Positions 38,106 to 47,076 of a DNA stretch of 64,000 nucleotides are shown one piece after another. The DNA is taken from contig NZ_BMCE01000001.1 of assembly GCF_014635025.1 (NCBI RefSeq), forward strand, positions 1,364,001-1,428,000, written 5' to 3'. The first letter of the stretch is position 1. Each line of letters starts with the position of its first letter. The stretch comes from Fictibacillus barbaricus. GTDB taxonomy: Bacteria; Bacillota; Bacilli; Bacillales; Fictibacillaceae. A program made the position numbers and the translations under genes. The notes under the pieces were generated by a model, which did not search any database, was not told the origin of the DNA, and saw nothing but the letters and a program-made list of their open reading frames with translations.

Positions 38106-38351
38106 ATGGAGAACACTCATTTTTCGCAATGGAAAAAGGAAGTGCAGCCAGCTGTACAAAGTAAGAAAGAAGAATTTCATTATATGGGGTATGAAAGTGT
38201 TACGGACGCGGAAATATGGGAATGTGTGCAGGCAAGGCTTAAGAAAAAAAAGGTAGAACCTCGTCTGCATTCGCTCGTTGATCACATTTTGGCTCTATCC
38301 CTTAATGATTTTATGACATGGCTAACCATTCAAGCTTATAGGGAAGAGTAA
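38106..38351 (+). CDS. comN: Post-transcriptional regulator ComN
   Basis: Small protein that in B. subtilis promotes accumulation of comEA mRNA and binds DivIVA at the pole. 81 aa, with the conserved GYESVTDAEIWECV and LSLNDFMTWLTIQAY segments. The ATG at 38106 follows GAGAGGAGAG; the upstream ATG 38061 lacks an RBS. Divergent from spoVB and just before secD, as in B. subtilis (yrzD). Confidence 0.88.
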   Translation: MENTHFSQWKKEVQPAVQSKKEEFHYMGYESVTDAEIWECVQARLKKKKVEPRLHSLVDHILALSLNDFMTWLTIQAYREE

Positions 38352-38360
38352 TCCATAGAA

Positions 38361-38387
38361 GTGAAGCGGATGCTTCACTTTGTTTTT
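38361..38387 (+). terminator. Terminator after comN
   Basis: GTGAAGC / GCTTCAC stem (38361-38367 with 38372-38378), GGAT loop, T-rich tail. Confidence 0.88.
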
Positions 38388-38416
38388 ATTTTATTTATGA
38401 ACATTCTCAAGACAAA

Positions 38417-38446
38417 TTGACAGAAAAAAACAACAATCGCTATAAT
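38417..38446 (+). promoter_or_regulatory. Consensus sigma-A promoter for secD-secF
   Basis: Perfect TTGACA (38417-38422), 18-bp spacer, perfect TATAAT (38441-38446). Confidence 0.85.
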
Positions 38447-38516
38447 GGGAAGGGTTAGTATTCGTACTTATACATAGTGTTGTCTTTTTGATGCAGCATG
38501 AAGGAGGTTTCTTGAA

Positions 38517-39833
38517 GTGGTAAAGAGAAGCAAGATCGTCATCTTTTTTGTGGTCCTTCTTATGTTTGCCGCACTTATTGGGTTAACGACAGAAAAGATC
38601 GTAAAAGAAACAAAGCTTGGACTAGACCTCCAAGGTGGTTTTGAAGTGCTTTATGAAGTGAAACCAGTAAAAAAGGGTCAAAAAATTACACAGGAAACGC
38701 TAAAAAGTACGGTAGAAGCATTAAACAGCCGAATCAACGTACTTGGTGTTTCAGAGCCTGAGATTCAAATTGAAGGAAATAACCGTATTCGTGTTCAGCT
38801 TGCGGGAGTTACTGACCAAAACAAAGCCCGTGAGCTTCTATCCACACAAGCAGAATTAACATTTCGTGATGTAGATGATAAGGTGCTGCTGGATGGATCA
38901 GACTTAGAAGGAAATGGAGCAAAACAAACATTTGAATCCCAAAATAATAAGCCGATCGTATCTCTTAAGTTAAAAGACGCTGATAAATTCGCACAAGTAA
39001 CGGAAGAAGTTCTTAAGCGTCAGCCACAAGGAGAAAACATTCTCGTAATATGGCTTGATTATGAAAAAGGCGATTCTTTTAAAGAAGAACAAAAGAAAGA
39101 GTTAGCAGGAAAAAAGCCTAAGTATATTTCTGCTCCTTACGTAAATGAAGTACTGACACAGAAAGATGTAACGATCACTGGTCAATTTACAGCTGAAGAG
39201 GCTCAGAGTTTAGCTAAAATTCTTAACGCTGGAGCACTCCCAGTTAAGCTTGATGAAGTTTACTCAACTTCTGTTGGTGCGAAGTTCGGGGAAAAAGCTC
39301 TGAATGAAACAATTTTCGCAGGCTTTATCGGTATCGCAGCTATATTCTTATTCATGCTGATCTTCTATCGTGTTCCAGGAATCATTGCTGTACTGACATT
39401 AACGATATATATTTGGTTAATCCTGGCGATCTTCTATCTCATGAACGGCGTTCTGACGCTGCCGGGTATTGCGGCATTAATTCTAGGTGTCGGTATGGCT
39501 GTTGATGCAAATATCATTACGTATGAGCGTATTAAAGAGGAGTTAAGAAGCGGTAAATCTGTACTAAGTGCATTTAAAGCAGGAAACCGCCGCTCGTTTA
39601 CGACAATCTTTGATGCGAACATTACAACGATCCTTGCAGCTGCTGTATTATTCGCTTATGGGACAAGCTCTGTAAAAGGGTTTGCCTTGGTATTAATCAT
39701 CTCAGTGCTGGCAAGTTTTATTACAGCTGTATTTGGAACAAGACTATTCCTGGGCTTATGGGTTCAATCTCGTATGATGGATAAGAAGCCAGGTCTGTTT
39801 GGTGTAAAGGAGAGTGACATCCGTGAGCTTTAA
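38517..39833 (+). CDS. secD: Protein translocase subunit SecD
   Basis: Proton-driven Sec accessory subunit that helps release secreted proteins. One N-terminal membrane segment (about residues 7-24), a periplasmic-side P1-like domain (DLQGGFEVLYEVKP near 38-51), then five membrane segments from about 255 with GVGMAVDANIITYERI near residue 325. GTG start with AAGGAGG. In B. subtilis SecD and SecF are one fused protein; here a TAA ends SecD and secF starts 10 bases before it, in another frame. Confidence 0.95.
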   Translation: MVKRSKIVIFFVVLLMFAALIGLTTEKIVKETKLGLDLQGGFEVLYEVKPVKKGQKITQETLKSTVEALNSRINVLGVSEPEIQIEGNNRIRVQLAGVTDQNKARELLSTQAELTFRDVDDKVLLDGSDLEGNGAKQTFESQNNKPIVSLKLKDADKFAQVTEEVLKRQPQGENILVIWLDYEKGDSFKEEQKKELAGKKPKYISAPYVNEVLTQKDVTITGQFTAEEAQSLAKILNAGALPVKLDEVYSTSVGAKFGEKALNETIFAGFIGIAAIFLFMLIFYRVPGIIAVLTLTIYIWLILAIFYLMNGVLTLPGIAALILGVGMAVDANIITYERIKEELRSGKSVLSAFKAGNRRSFTTIFDANITTILAAAVLFAYGTSSVKGFALVLIISVLASFITAVFGTRLFLGLWVQSRMMDKKPGLFGVKESDIREL

Positions 39834-40734
39834 TTACGACTTTGTAAAACACAGGAATCTATATTTTATCATTTCTGTTCTCCTTACGATTGTAGGAATC
39901 TTCTTTCTGTTAACTGCAGGCTTGAAACTTGGGATTGATTTTGAAAGTGGATCACGTGTGAATATTCAGGCAAATGAGACACTAACAAACGAGCAAGTGC
40001 TGGCAGACTTTGAAGAACTAGGTTTTGAAGATGCAACGGTGGTACTCGCTGGCGAAGACAATAAACAAGCAAATGTCTCATTTAAAGGAGTACTTTCAAA
40101 AAATGAGATCGCTAAACTTAATACTTACTTTAAAGAGAAGTATGGTGAAACGCCAAGTATAAGTACGGTTACACCGACTGTTGGCCGTGAGCTTGCACAA
40201 AATGCACTATTTGCGGTACTTATTGCTTCTCTTGGTATCATCATTTATGTAGCATTCCGTTTCGAGTGGTCCATGGCAGTTGCAGCGGTTACCGCTTTGC
40301 TGCACGATGCTTTTATGATTATTGCAATTTTCAGCATGTTCAGGATTGAAGTAGATCTGCCCTTTATAGCAGCCGTGCTCACCATTGTTGGTTATTCCAT
40401 CAATGATACGATCGTTACGTTTGACCGTATACGCGAAAATATGAAGCTTGAAAAAGTAAAAACACAAGAGAAACTTGCTGAAATTGTAAATAGAAGTATT
40501 CATGAAACATTAGGACGTTCCATAAATACTGTCCTTACCGTTATCATTGCAGCTGTAGCTCTATTGATCTTTGGAGCTGATTCTATCCGAAACTTCTCCA
40601 TAGCCTTGTTAATCGGGCTTGCGTTCGGTGCTTATTCTTCTATTTTCATCGCGTCGCAGTTGTGGTACGTTATGAAATCCCGCCAGATGAAAAGTAAGAA
40701 GACACGTCAGGTAGAAGCAGAACCAGAAATTTAA
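39823..40734 (+). CDS. secF: Protein translocase subunit SecF
   Basis: Partner of SecD. One N-terminal membrane segment, the LGIDFESGSRVNI extracytoplasmic strand, then five membrane segments with the conserved VGYSINDTIVTFDRIREN near residue 200. I prefer GTG 39823, because AAAGGAG lies 9 to 11 bases upstream and it gives MSFNYDFVKHRN; GTG 39814 is also open. Overlaps secD by 11 bases in a different frame, suggesting translational coupling. About 303 aa. Confidence 0.94.
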   Translation: MSFNYDFVKHRNLYFIISVLLTIVGIFFLLTAGLKLGIDFESGSRVNIQANETLTNEQVLADFEELGFEDATVVLAGEDNKQANVSFKGVLSKNEIAKLNTYFKEKYGETPSISTVTPTVGRELAQNALFAVLIASLGIIIYVAFRFEWSMAVAAVTALLHDAFMIIAIFSMFRIEVDLPFIAAVLTIVGYSINDTIVTFDRIRENMKLEKVKTQEKLAEIVNRSIHETLGRSINTVLTVIIAAVALLIFGADSIRNFSIALLIGLAFGAYSSIFIASQLWYVMKSRQMKSKKTRQVEAEPEI

Positions 40735-40753
40735 AGTAAATATCGTTCTTAAA

Positions 40754-40782
40754 TTGTCACCTCTTATCCTGTTTTGTATAAT
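40754..40782 (+). promoter_or_regulatory. Sigma-A promoter for recJ
   Basis: TTGTCA (40754-40759), 17-bp spacer, TATAAT (40777-40782). Confidence 0.8.
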
Positions 40783-40806
40783 GAATAGGTTAAGAGGTGA
40801 TTTTTT
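40758..40806 (+). terminator. secF terminator overlapping recJ promoter and RBS
   Basis: Perfect 10-bp inverted repeat TCACCTCTTA (40758-40767) and TAAGAGGTGA (40791-40800), then six T. The loop holds the recJ -10 element and the right arm holds the recJ ribosome-binding site. It would end secD-secF transcripts. Confidence 0.7.
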
Positions 40807-43158
40807 ATGCTGGAGCCTAGAACAAGGTGGGAAATTCAAAAACCTTCGGAAGAAAAGGCAAAATGGTTGTCACAAGAGTTAGATATTCCTCTTCTGATTG
40901 CAAATTTATTAGCAGTAAGAGGGATTGAGACCATAGAAGAAGCACAGGCATTTTTAAAAATAGATATAGATCAGTTTCACGATCCATTCTTAATGGATGG
41001 GATGAAGGAAAGTGTTGAGCGGATACATAAAGCAGTTGAATCTCAAGAGAAGATTTTAATATTTGGAGACTATGACGCAGACGGTGTAAGCAGTACAACA
41101 GTCATGTATTATGCGCTTAAAGAATTAGGGGCTGATTTTGATTATTACATTCCGAATCGGTTTACAGAAGGATATGGACCGAACGAACCGGCACTTCGGA
41201 AAGCAAAAGAAGAAGGCTACTCACTCGTAGTGACTGTAGATACAGGAATATCTGCTGTACATGAGGCTGCAGTTGCAAAAAAAATTGGATTGGATTTCAT
41301 CATAACGGATCATCATGAAGCACCTCCTGTCCTGCCTGATGCATACAGCATTATCAATCCCAAAAAACCAGGCTGCACATATCCTTTTTCAGGCCTAGCT
41401 GGTGTAGGTGTAGCCTTTAAAGTAGCTCACGCACTCCACGGTAAGCCGCCCATGCATTTACTCGATTACGCCTGTATTGGAACAATCGCTGACCTTGTAC
41501 CATTGATTGATGAAAATAGAGTGATAGCGAAAATGGGAATTGAAGCTTTGTCCAAGACGGATAAAATTGGACTTCAAGAACTATTAAAGGCTGCTGGTCT
41601 TTATGATAAGGAACTTTCAGCAGAAGATGTCGGATTTGCTATAGGTCCGAGAGTAAATGCTGCAGGAAGACTAGGTTCAGCCATGCCTGTTGTTGAATTG
41701 TTCACGTCGAGCGACCGTGAAGAGTCAGCAATGTTGGCACAAGAGTTAGATTCTGTAAATAAAGAACGTCAAGGGATTGTAAATGAAATTACAAAAGAAG
41801 CGATCGCTATGGTTGAAGAACAATTTCCACCAGAGCATAATGAAGTATTGGTGCTGGCCAAAGAGGGCTGGAACCCAGGTGTTATCGGAATTGTCGCCTC
41901 ACGATTAGTTGAAAAGTTTTACCGACCTACTATTGTGCTATGTTTAGATCCGGAAAAAGAAACAGCAAAGGGTTCAGCACGAAGCATTAAAGGTTTCGAT
42001 ATGTTTGAAAATCTTTCTGAATCGAGAGACATTCTTCCTCATTTTGGAGGACATCCGATGGCAGCAGGTATGACTTTATCAATGCATGATGTGAATGAAT
42101 TAAGAAACAGACTCATTAAACAAGCCAAAACCTGTTTAACACAAGAAGATTTTCTGCCCGTCACATCTATTGATCTTACAGCGGCTTTAGATGAGATCTC
42201 CTTAGAAACCGTCGAGATGCTCAGTACGTTAGCACCATTCGGAGTCGGGAATCCATCACCTCGTATACTGATCGAGGAAGTGCCTATACGAGAAATGAAA
42301 AAAATCGGCAGTCAGTCAAACCACCTTAAACTGCAGGTTGGAAACGGAGAGATGTCTGTTCTGGATTGCATCGGCTTTCAAAAAGGAAGCTTGCTTGATG
42401 AGATGACACCCTATTCACTTCTTTCACTAGTTGGGCAGATACAATTGAATGAATGGAATGGTTATAGAAAACCTCAGCTGCTTTTAGAAGATCTTTCCGT
42501 ATCTCACTTTCAGCTTTTTGATTACCGTGGACTAAAAGATGCTGGTAAAAGGCTCATTGGTCTGCCGGATTCTAAAACTTGTTATATCGCGTTTGATAAA
42601 AGTACGCTGCAGGAATTAGGGATGGAGTCACTAGCATCCCAAACAATTGGGGAAGATGAACTTTTCTTGCAGCCTAAAGATGCATTTCAAGATAAATATA
42701 TTGTGTTTTTAGATGTTCCCACGTCTCTATCCCGTTTTTCTGAATGGCTTGAGACGATCGGAGAGCCAGCTAGAATCTATGCGGTATTCCACCAAAGTAC
42801 GGAACATTTTTTCACTACTTTACCGAATAGAGATCATTTTAAATGGTTTTATGCTTTCCTGGCAAAACGGAAAACCTTTAATGTTCGTAAAGATGGAGCA
42901 GAACTGGCAAAATGGAAGGGCTGGTCCAAGGAAACAATCGATTTTATGTCAAAGGTGTTTTTTGAGCTGGAATTTGTTACAATAGACAATGGTGTTATTT
43001 CGATTAACAGCAAACCTAGCAAAAGGGAATTAGACAGTTCTGAAACGTATCAGAAAAAGTTTGAGCAAGCCGATATTGAGAATCAGCTCGTTTATTCTTC
43101 CTATCATTCTTTAAAAAGCTGGTTTACACAGCAAACACGGCCAAAAGCCAGTTTGTAA
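40807..43158 (+). CDS. recJ: Single-stranded-DNA-specific exonuclease RecJ
   Basis: 5'-3' ssDNA exonuclease of recombination and repair. DHH-family motifs: FGDYDADGVSS near residue 85, TVDTGISA near 142, TDHHEAP near 162, and the later DHHA1 motif FGGHPMAAGMT near 415. OB-fold and a Bacillus-type C-terminal extension make 783 aa, close to B. subtilis RecJ. AAGAGGTGA RBS within the overlapping hairpin. apt follows 21 bases downstream. Confidence 0.97.
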   Translation: MLEPRTRWEIQKPSEEKAKWLSQELDIPLLIANLLAVRGIETIEEAQAFLKIDIDQFHDPFLMDGMKESVERIHKAVESQEKILIFGDYDADGVSSTTVMYYALKELGADFDYYIPNRFTEGYGPNEPALRKAKEEGYSLVVTVDTGISAVHEAAVAKKIGLDFIITDHHEAPPVLPDAYSIINPKKPGCTYPFSGLAGVGVAFKVAHALHGKPPMHLLDYACIGTIADLVPLIDENRVIAKMGIEALSKTDKIGLQELLKAAGLYDKELSAEDVGFAIGPRVNAAGRLGSAMPVVELFTSSDREESAMLAQELDSVNKERQGIVNEITKEAIAMVEEQFPPEHNEVLVLAKEGWNPGVIGIVASRLVEKFYRPTIVLCLDPEKETAKGSARSIKGFDMFENLSESRDILPHFGGHPMAAGMTLSMHDVNELRNRLIKQAKTCLTQEDFLPVTSIDLTAALDEISLETVEMLSTLAPFGVGNPSPRILIEEVPIREMKKIGSQSNHLKLQVGNGEMSVLDCIGFQKGSLLDEMTPYSLLSLVGQIQLNEWNGYRKPQLLLEDLSVSHFQLFDYRGLKDAGKRLIGLPDSKTCYIAFDKSTLQELGMESLASQTIGEDELFLQPKDAFQDKYIVFLDVPTSLSRFSEWLETIGEPARIYAVFHQSTEHFFTTLPNRDHFKWFYAFLAKRKTFNVRKDGAELAKWKGWSKETIDFMSKVFFELEFVTIDNGVISINSKPSKRELDSSETYQKKFEQADIENQLVYSSYHSLKSWFTQQTRPKASL

Positions 43159-43179
43159 TTTTTCAGGAGGCAAAGATTC

Positions 43180-43692
43180 ATGGATTATAAGCCGTATATT
43201 TCAGTAGTTAACGATTTTCCAATCGAAGGCATTCGCTTTAAAGACATTACGTCTCTTATGTCAGACGGTGCGATCTATAAAAAAGCAATGGATGAAATTG
43301 CAGAGTATGCAAAAGAAAAACAGGTAGATGTTATTGTTGGACCAGAAGCACGCGGGTTCATCGTAGGCTGTCCTGTTGCTTATACATTAGGATTAGGATT
43401 TGTTCCGGTCCGCAAAGAAGGAAAACTTCCTCGTGAAGTCATTAAAGTAGACTACGGTCTTGAATATGGTAAAGATGTTTTAACGATGCATAAAGATGCT
43501 ATCAAACCAGGTCAAAAGGTCTTGATCACTGACGACTTGCTAGCAACTGGCGGAACAATTGAAGCCACCATTAAACTTGTAGAAGAACTTGGCGGAATCG
43601 TAGTCGGGATTGCTTTTATGATTGAACTAACCTATTTAGACGGCCGTAAGAAGTTATCTAGCTATGATATTTTTACGTTAACACAATACTAA
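43180..43692 (+). CDS. apt: Adenine phosphoribosyltransferase
   Basis: Salvages adenine to AMP using PRPP. The PRPP-binding motif [16 protein letters not shown] lies near residue 110 and the adenine-binding region GPEARGFI near 53. 170 aa, the usual length. TTCAGGAGGCAAAG RBS. recJ-apt-relA is the normal Bacillus order. Confidence 0.98.
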   Translation: MDYKPYISVVNDFPIEGIRFKDITSLMSDGAIYKKAMDEIAEYAKEKQVDVIVGPEARGFIVGCPVAYTLGLGFVPVRKEGKLPREVIKVDYGLEYGKDVLTMHKDAIKPGQKVLITDDLLATGGTIEATIKLVEELGGIVVGIAFMIELTYLDGRKKLSSYDIFTLTQY

Positions 43693-43700
43693 AATGAAGA

Positions 43701-43727
43701 AGAGCTCCTCACGGGTGCTCTTTTTTT
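43701..43727 (+). terminator. Terminator after apt
   Basis: AGAGC/GCTCT outer stem (43701-43705 with 43717-43721) and CC/GG inner pairs, with seven T following. Confidence 0.8.
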
Positions 43728-43778
43728 ACAATCCTGTCACAAAAATTGCCCATTCATTCGACAAATTTCGTTTTTTGC

Positions 43779-43807
43779 TTTACATGAGGGTTCAATTTAA
43801 CGATAAT
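43779..43807 (+). promoter_or_regulatory. Sigma-A-type promoter for relA
   Basis: TTTACA (43779-43784), 17-bp spacer, GATAAT (43802-43807). Confidence 0.6.
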
Positions 43808-43842
43808 AGAAGCAATATACAATGACAACGTAAGGTGATTCC

Positions 43843-46026
43843 ATGACGATTGAGCAAGTTTTGCAAAAAGCGGAAAGCTATCTGTCTAAAGATGATATCA
43901 GCTTTATTACTAAAGCTTATGAATATGCTAAAAGTGCACATGAAGGACAATTCCGTAAATCGGGAGAGCCCTATATCCATCATCCTGTTGAAGTAGCAGG
44001 TATCCTTGTGAATCTGCAAATGGATCCTGTAACAGTAGCTGCAGGGTTTCTTCATGATGTGGTCGAAGATACTCCTATTACTTTAAAGGATATTTCAAAT
44101 CAATTTAATGAAGAAGTAGCCATGCTTGTTGATGGGGTGACAAAGCTTAAGAAGATTAAGTTTAAGTCAAAAGAAGAGCAGCAGGCTGAGAATCACCGAA
44201 AGATGTTTGTTGCGATGGCACAAGACATCCGATGTATCTTGATCAAGCTTGCTGACCGTCTTCATAACATGCGTACACTGAAACACATGCCAAAAGAAAA
44301 ACAGATACAAAAAGCGAATGAAACGCTCGAAATCTTTGCTCCGCTTGCACATCGTCTAGGAATCTCAACGATTAAGTGGGAGCTGGAAGATGTTTCTTTA
44401 AGATACCTTAATCCACAGCAATACTACCGAATTGTTAACTTAATGCAGCAGAAACGAGCTGAACGAGAAGAATATGTTCATCAAGTGATGGATGAAATGA
44501 AGAACAAGTTAAAAGAAGTTAATATACAGGTAGATATTTCTGGAAGACCAAAACATATTTACAGCATCTATAGAAAGATGGCTAAACAAGGTAAGCAGTT
44601 TAATGAGATCTATGACTTGCTTGCTGTACGGATTATCGTTCAAAACATTAAAGATTGCTATGCCGCATTAGGTATAATCCACACCGCTTATAAACCGATG
44701 CCGGGCCGTTTTAAAGATTATATCGCGATGCCTAAAGCAAATATGTACCAGTCCCTTCATACGACCGTTATCGGTCCAAAAGGTGATCCTCTTGAAGTCC
44801 AGATCAGGACTGCTGATATGCACCGTGTAGCAGAATATGGAATTGCAGCCCATTGGGCATACAAGGAAGGTGCTGCAAAGGCACCCGTGAGCTCATTTGA
44901 AAATAAACTTACTTGGTTCAGGGAAATTCTAGAGTGGCAAAACGATGTAGTTGATGCAGAAGAATTTATGGAGTCACTAAAAGTCGATCTTTTCTCTGAT
45001 ATGGTGTTTGTTTTTACTCCTAAAGGTGATGTATACGAATTGCCTTCAGGTTCTGTTCCGATTGATTTTGCCTACCGCATTCATACGGAAATTGGTAATC
45101 GGTGCATCGGAGCAAAGGTAAACGGGAAAATGGTAACGCTAGACTACCGTTTAAAAACGGGTGATATCATTGAGATCTTAACAAGTAAACATTCTTATGG
45201 CCCAAGCCAAGATTGGCTGAAGATCACTCAAAGTTCACACGCAAAAAACAAGATTCGTCAATGGTTTAAGCGTGAAAGAAGAGAAGAGAACGTTGCAAAA
45301 GGGAAAGAACTTGTTGAAAAAGAGATCAAGAACCGCGGTTATGAACTTAAGGAAATCTTCACTAACGAAAATATACAGTACGTAGCACAAAAATATAATT
45401 TTGCAGGCGAAGAAGATATGTATGCTGCAGTGGGCTACAATGGCATCACCGCTGCACAGATCGCTACTCGATTAACGGATAAGGTTCGCCGTAAAAAAGA
45501 ACTGGACCCTGATAATTCAGAACTGCTTGATGCTATAAAAGAATCTGCTGATAAACCAGAACCAAAAAGACGAACCGATTCCGGAATCGTTGTTAAAGGT
45601 ATTGACAATATGTTGATCCGCTTGTCAAAATGCTGTAATCCTGTACCTGGAGACGACATTGTAGGTTACATTACAAAAGGGCGAGGTGTCTCTGTTCACC
45701 GAGAAGATTGTGTAAATGTGCACAACGAAGATGCTCAAGTCCGCCTATTGCCAGTAGAATGGGAAGGAAACTTGGAACAGCCTAAAAACTACAATGTAGA
45801 TATTGAGATCAATGGGTTCGACCGACGCGGACTTCTTAATGAGGTTCTGCAGGCAGTTGCGGAAACGAAGACGAACATAACTGCTGTTAGCGGGAAGTCA
45901 GATCGAAATAAGATGGCGACGATCAGCATGTCGATCTCGATACACAACGTCAGCCATTTGCAGAAAGTAGTTGAGCGGATTAAACGTATACCAGATATCT
46001 ATGCTGTAAGACGCCTTATGCAATAG
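43843..46026 (+). CDS. relA: Bifunctional (p)ppGpp synthetase/hydrolase Rel
   Basis: Ribosome-associated stringent-response enzyme. The N-terminal hydrolase domain has [10 protein letters not shown] near residue 46 and HDVVEDT near 71. The synthetase domain (about 235-345) has YDLLAVRI and the [13 protein letters not shown] segment. TGS domain (about 390-450), zinc-finger-like [10 protein letters not shown] near 595, and a C-terminal ACT domain (about 650-727). With both catalytic regions intact it should make and degrade (p)ppGpp. 727 aa. AAGGTGATT RBS. Confidence 0.98.
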   Translation: MTIEQVLQKAESYLSKDDISFITKAYEYAKSAHEGQFRKSGEPYIHHPVEVAGILVNLQMDPVTVAAGFLHDVVEDTPITLKDISNQFNEEVAMLVDGVTKLKKIKFKSKEEQQAENHRKMFVAMAQDIRCILIKLADRLHNMRTLKHMPKEKQIQKANETLEIFAPLAHRLGISTIKWELEDVSLRYLNPQQYYRIVNLMQQKRAEREEYVHQVMDEMKNKLKEVNIQVDISGRPKHIYSIYRKMAKQGKQFNEIYDLLAVRIIVQNIKDCYAALGIIHTAYKPMPGRFKDYIAMPKANMYQSLHTTVIGPKGDPLEVQIRTADMHRVAEYGIAAHWAYKEGAAKAPVSSFENKLTWFREILEWQNDVVDAEEFMESLKVDLFSDMVFVFTPKGDVYELPSGSVPIDFAYRIHTEIGNRCIGAKVNGKMVTLDYRLKTGDIIEILTSKHSYGPSQDWLKITQSSHAKNKIRQWFKRERREENVAKGKELVEKEIKNRGYELKEIFTNENIQYVAQKYNFAGEEDMYAAVGYNGITAAQIATRLTDKVRRKKELDPDNSELLDAIKESADKPEPKRRTDSGIVVKGIDNMLIRLSKCCNPVPGDDIVGYITKGRGVSVHREDCVNVHNEDAQVRLLPVEWEGNLEQPKNYNVDIEINGFDRRGLLNEVLQAVAETKTNITAVSGKSDRNKMATISMSISIHNVSHLQKVVERIKRIPDIYAVRRLMQ

Positions 46027-46048
46027 GATTAAGGGAAGTGATTCTATA

Positions 46049-46492
46049 ATGAAAGTAGTACTCCAGCGTGCTAAAAATGCTGAGGTTTCAGTAGATTCTG
46101 TAGTGAGAGGTAAAATTGACAGCGGCCTTATGCTGTTAGTTGGTGTTACACACGAGGATACAGAAAAAGACGCTGAATATTTAGCCGAGAAGATAGTGAA
46201 TCTGCGTATCTTTGAGGATGAAAATGAAAAAATGAACCTCTCATTAAAAGACATGGAAGGAAGCATCCTCTCTATTTCCCAGTTCACTTTGTATGGTGAT
46301 ACAAAAAAGGGAAGAAGGCCTAATTTCATGGAAGCTGCTAAGCCTGACCATGCCATTACGATGTATGAATATTTTAATGATAAGCTTAGAAACTTAGGCG
46401 TTCATGTGGAAACAGGCGTTTTTGGAGCGATGATGGATGTTTCATTTACGAATGATGGCCCAGTAACGTTAATTTTAGATTCCAAAATGTAG
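46049..46492 (+). CDS. dtd: D-aminoacyl-tRNA deacylase
   Basis: Removes D-amino acids and glycine from mischarged tRNAs. The family motifs [15 protein letters not shown] (with the SQ near residue 77) and [11 protein letters not shown] at the C-terminus, carrying the cross-subunit GP motif, are present. 147 aa, normal. Located after relA as in B. subtilis. Confidence 0.97.
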   Translation: MKVVLQRAKNAEVSVDSVVRGKIDSGLMLLVGVTHEDTEKDAEYLAEKIVNLRIFEDENEKMNLSLKDMEGSILSISQFTLYGDTKKGRRPNFMEAAKPDHAITMYEYFNDKLRNLGVHVETGVFGAMMDVSFTNDGPVTLILDSKM

Positions 46493-46508
46493 ATTATCTT
46501 GAATGAAA

Positions 46509-46549
46509 CCTCCGCCTGGATGGAAAGACTAATTCAAAAAAGGCGGAGG
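46509..46549 (+). terminator. GC-rich hairpin covering the RBS of the next small ORF
   Basis: Perfect 9-bp stem CCTCCGCCT (46509-46517) / AGGCGGAGG (46541-46549) with a 23-base loop and a weak T-tail (gtttgtt). The right arm is the ribosome-binding site of the ORF starting at 46558. It can act as a dtd terminator, a translational lock, or both. Confidence 0.65.
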
Positions 46550-46557
46550 AGTTTGTT

Positions 46558-46731
46558 ATGAGGCAGAATCGAAAAGGGATAGAAGGGGTGTCACAGTGGA
46601 AACAATTAAGTTTTCATGATTTTCTATCTCTTGAAAAATCATCAAACGACATGGAGCTTGCCGAAGAATTCGGCTTAAACCTTTATCAAGTCAATCAATT
46701 AAAGAAAAAAATAAAACGCGAAAACTATTGA
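46558..46731 (+). CDS. Short HTH-like protein, 57 aa, unknown
   Basis: Short ORF beginning MRQNRKGIEGVSQWKQLS. ATG 46558 has GGCGGAGGA 7 bases upstream, an optimal ribosome-binding site. The protein is basic at both ends and its C-terminal half (MELAEEFGLNLYQVNQLKKK) has the pattern of a helix-turn-helix. Too small to be a full regulator; perhaps an RNA polymerase-associated or DNA-binding microprotein. It lies where B. subtilis has small yrzK-type genes; I cannot confirm orthology. The RBS is in the 3' arm of a strong hairpin. Confidence 0.65.
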   Translation: MRQNRKGIEGVSQWKQLSFHDFLSLEKSSNDMELAEEFGLNLYQVNQLKKKIKRENY

Positions 46732-46757
46732 CATCATACCCCATTGAAAAGTATGAT
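46728..46757 (+). promoter_or_regulatory. Sigma-A promoter for hisS-aspS
   Basis: Perfect TTGACA (46728-46733), 18-bp spacer, TATGAT (46752-46757). The -35 overlaps the stop of the short HTH ORF. Confidence 0.75.
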
Positions 46758-46789
46758 AGTCTACAATTCCAAAATGAAAACTGATGACG

Positions 46790-47042
46790 AAGAAAAGTAG
46801 CTTTACCCCACAGGGTTAGAGAGGAAGTACCATGGCTGAAAGTATTTCTCCCTGATGATAAAGTGAAAGACACTTCATAGGTTTTAATTCGAACGGTTAG
46901 TATAAACCTCAGTAGAGTTACACGTGGGCAATCGTTACTTGCATAATGAGGAAGCTTTTTTAGGCTTCGAAGCAGGGTGGCACCGCGGGAACTCCCGTCC
47001 CTTATGAAATTACTGATTTCATGAGGGACGGGAGTTTTTTTA
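46790..47042 (+). promoter_or_regulatory. T-box riboswitch leader of hisS-aspS
   Basis: T-box core agggtggcaccgcggga (46974-46990), then a long terminator stem AACTCCCGTCCCT / AGGGACGGGAGTT (46990-47002 with 47024-47036) and T-run. In the stem I region CAC (His) sits at 46871-46873 in the GAAAGA-specifier position, so histidine is the proposed specifier. Confidence 0.92.
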
Positions 47043-47076
47043 TTTTCTAGAAATTGAAATTGGGAGGATGAAAGAA

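Noticed and set aside
38517-40734. Frameshift sequencing error splitting secDF
   Set aside because: Not excluded, but the secF start has its own RBS and the overlap is typical of coupled genes, so a real split is favoured.
45898-46356. 152-aa minus-strand frame over the relA-dtd junction
   Set aside because: Antisense shadow of relA and dtd, both of which are well supported on the plus strand.
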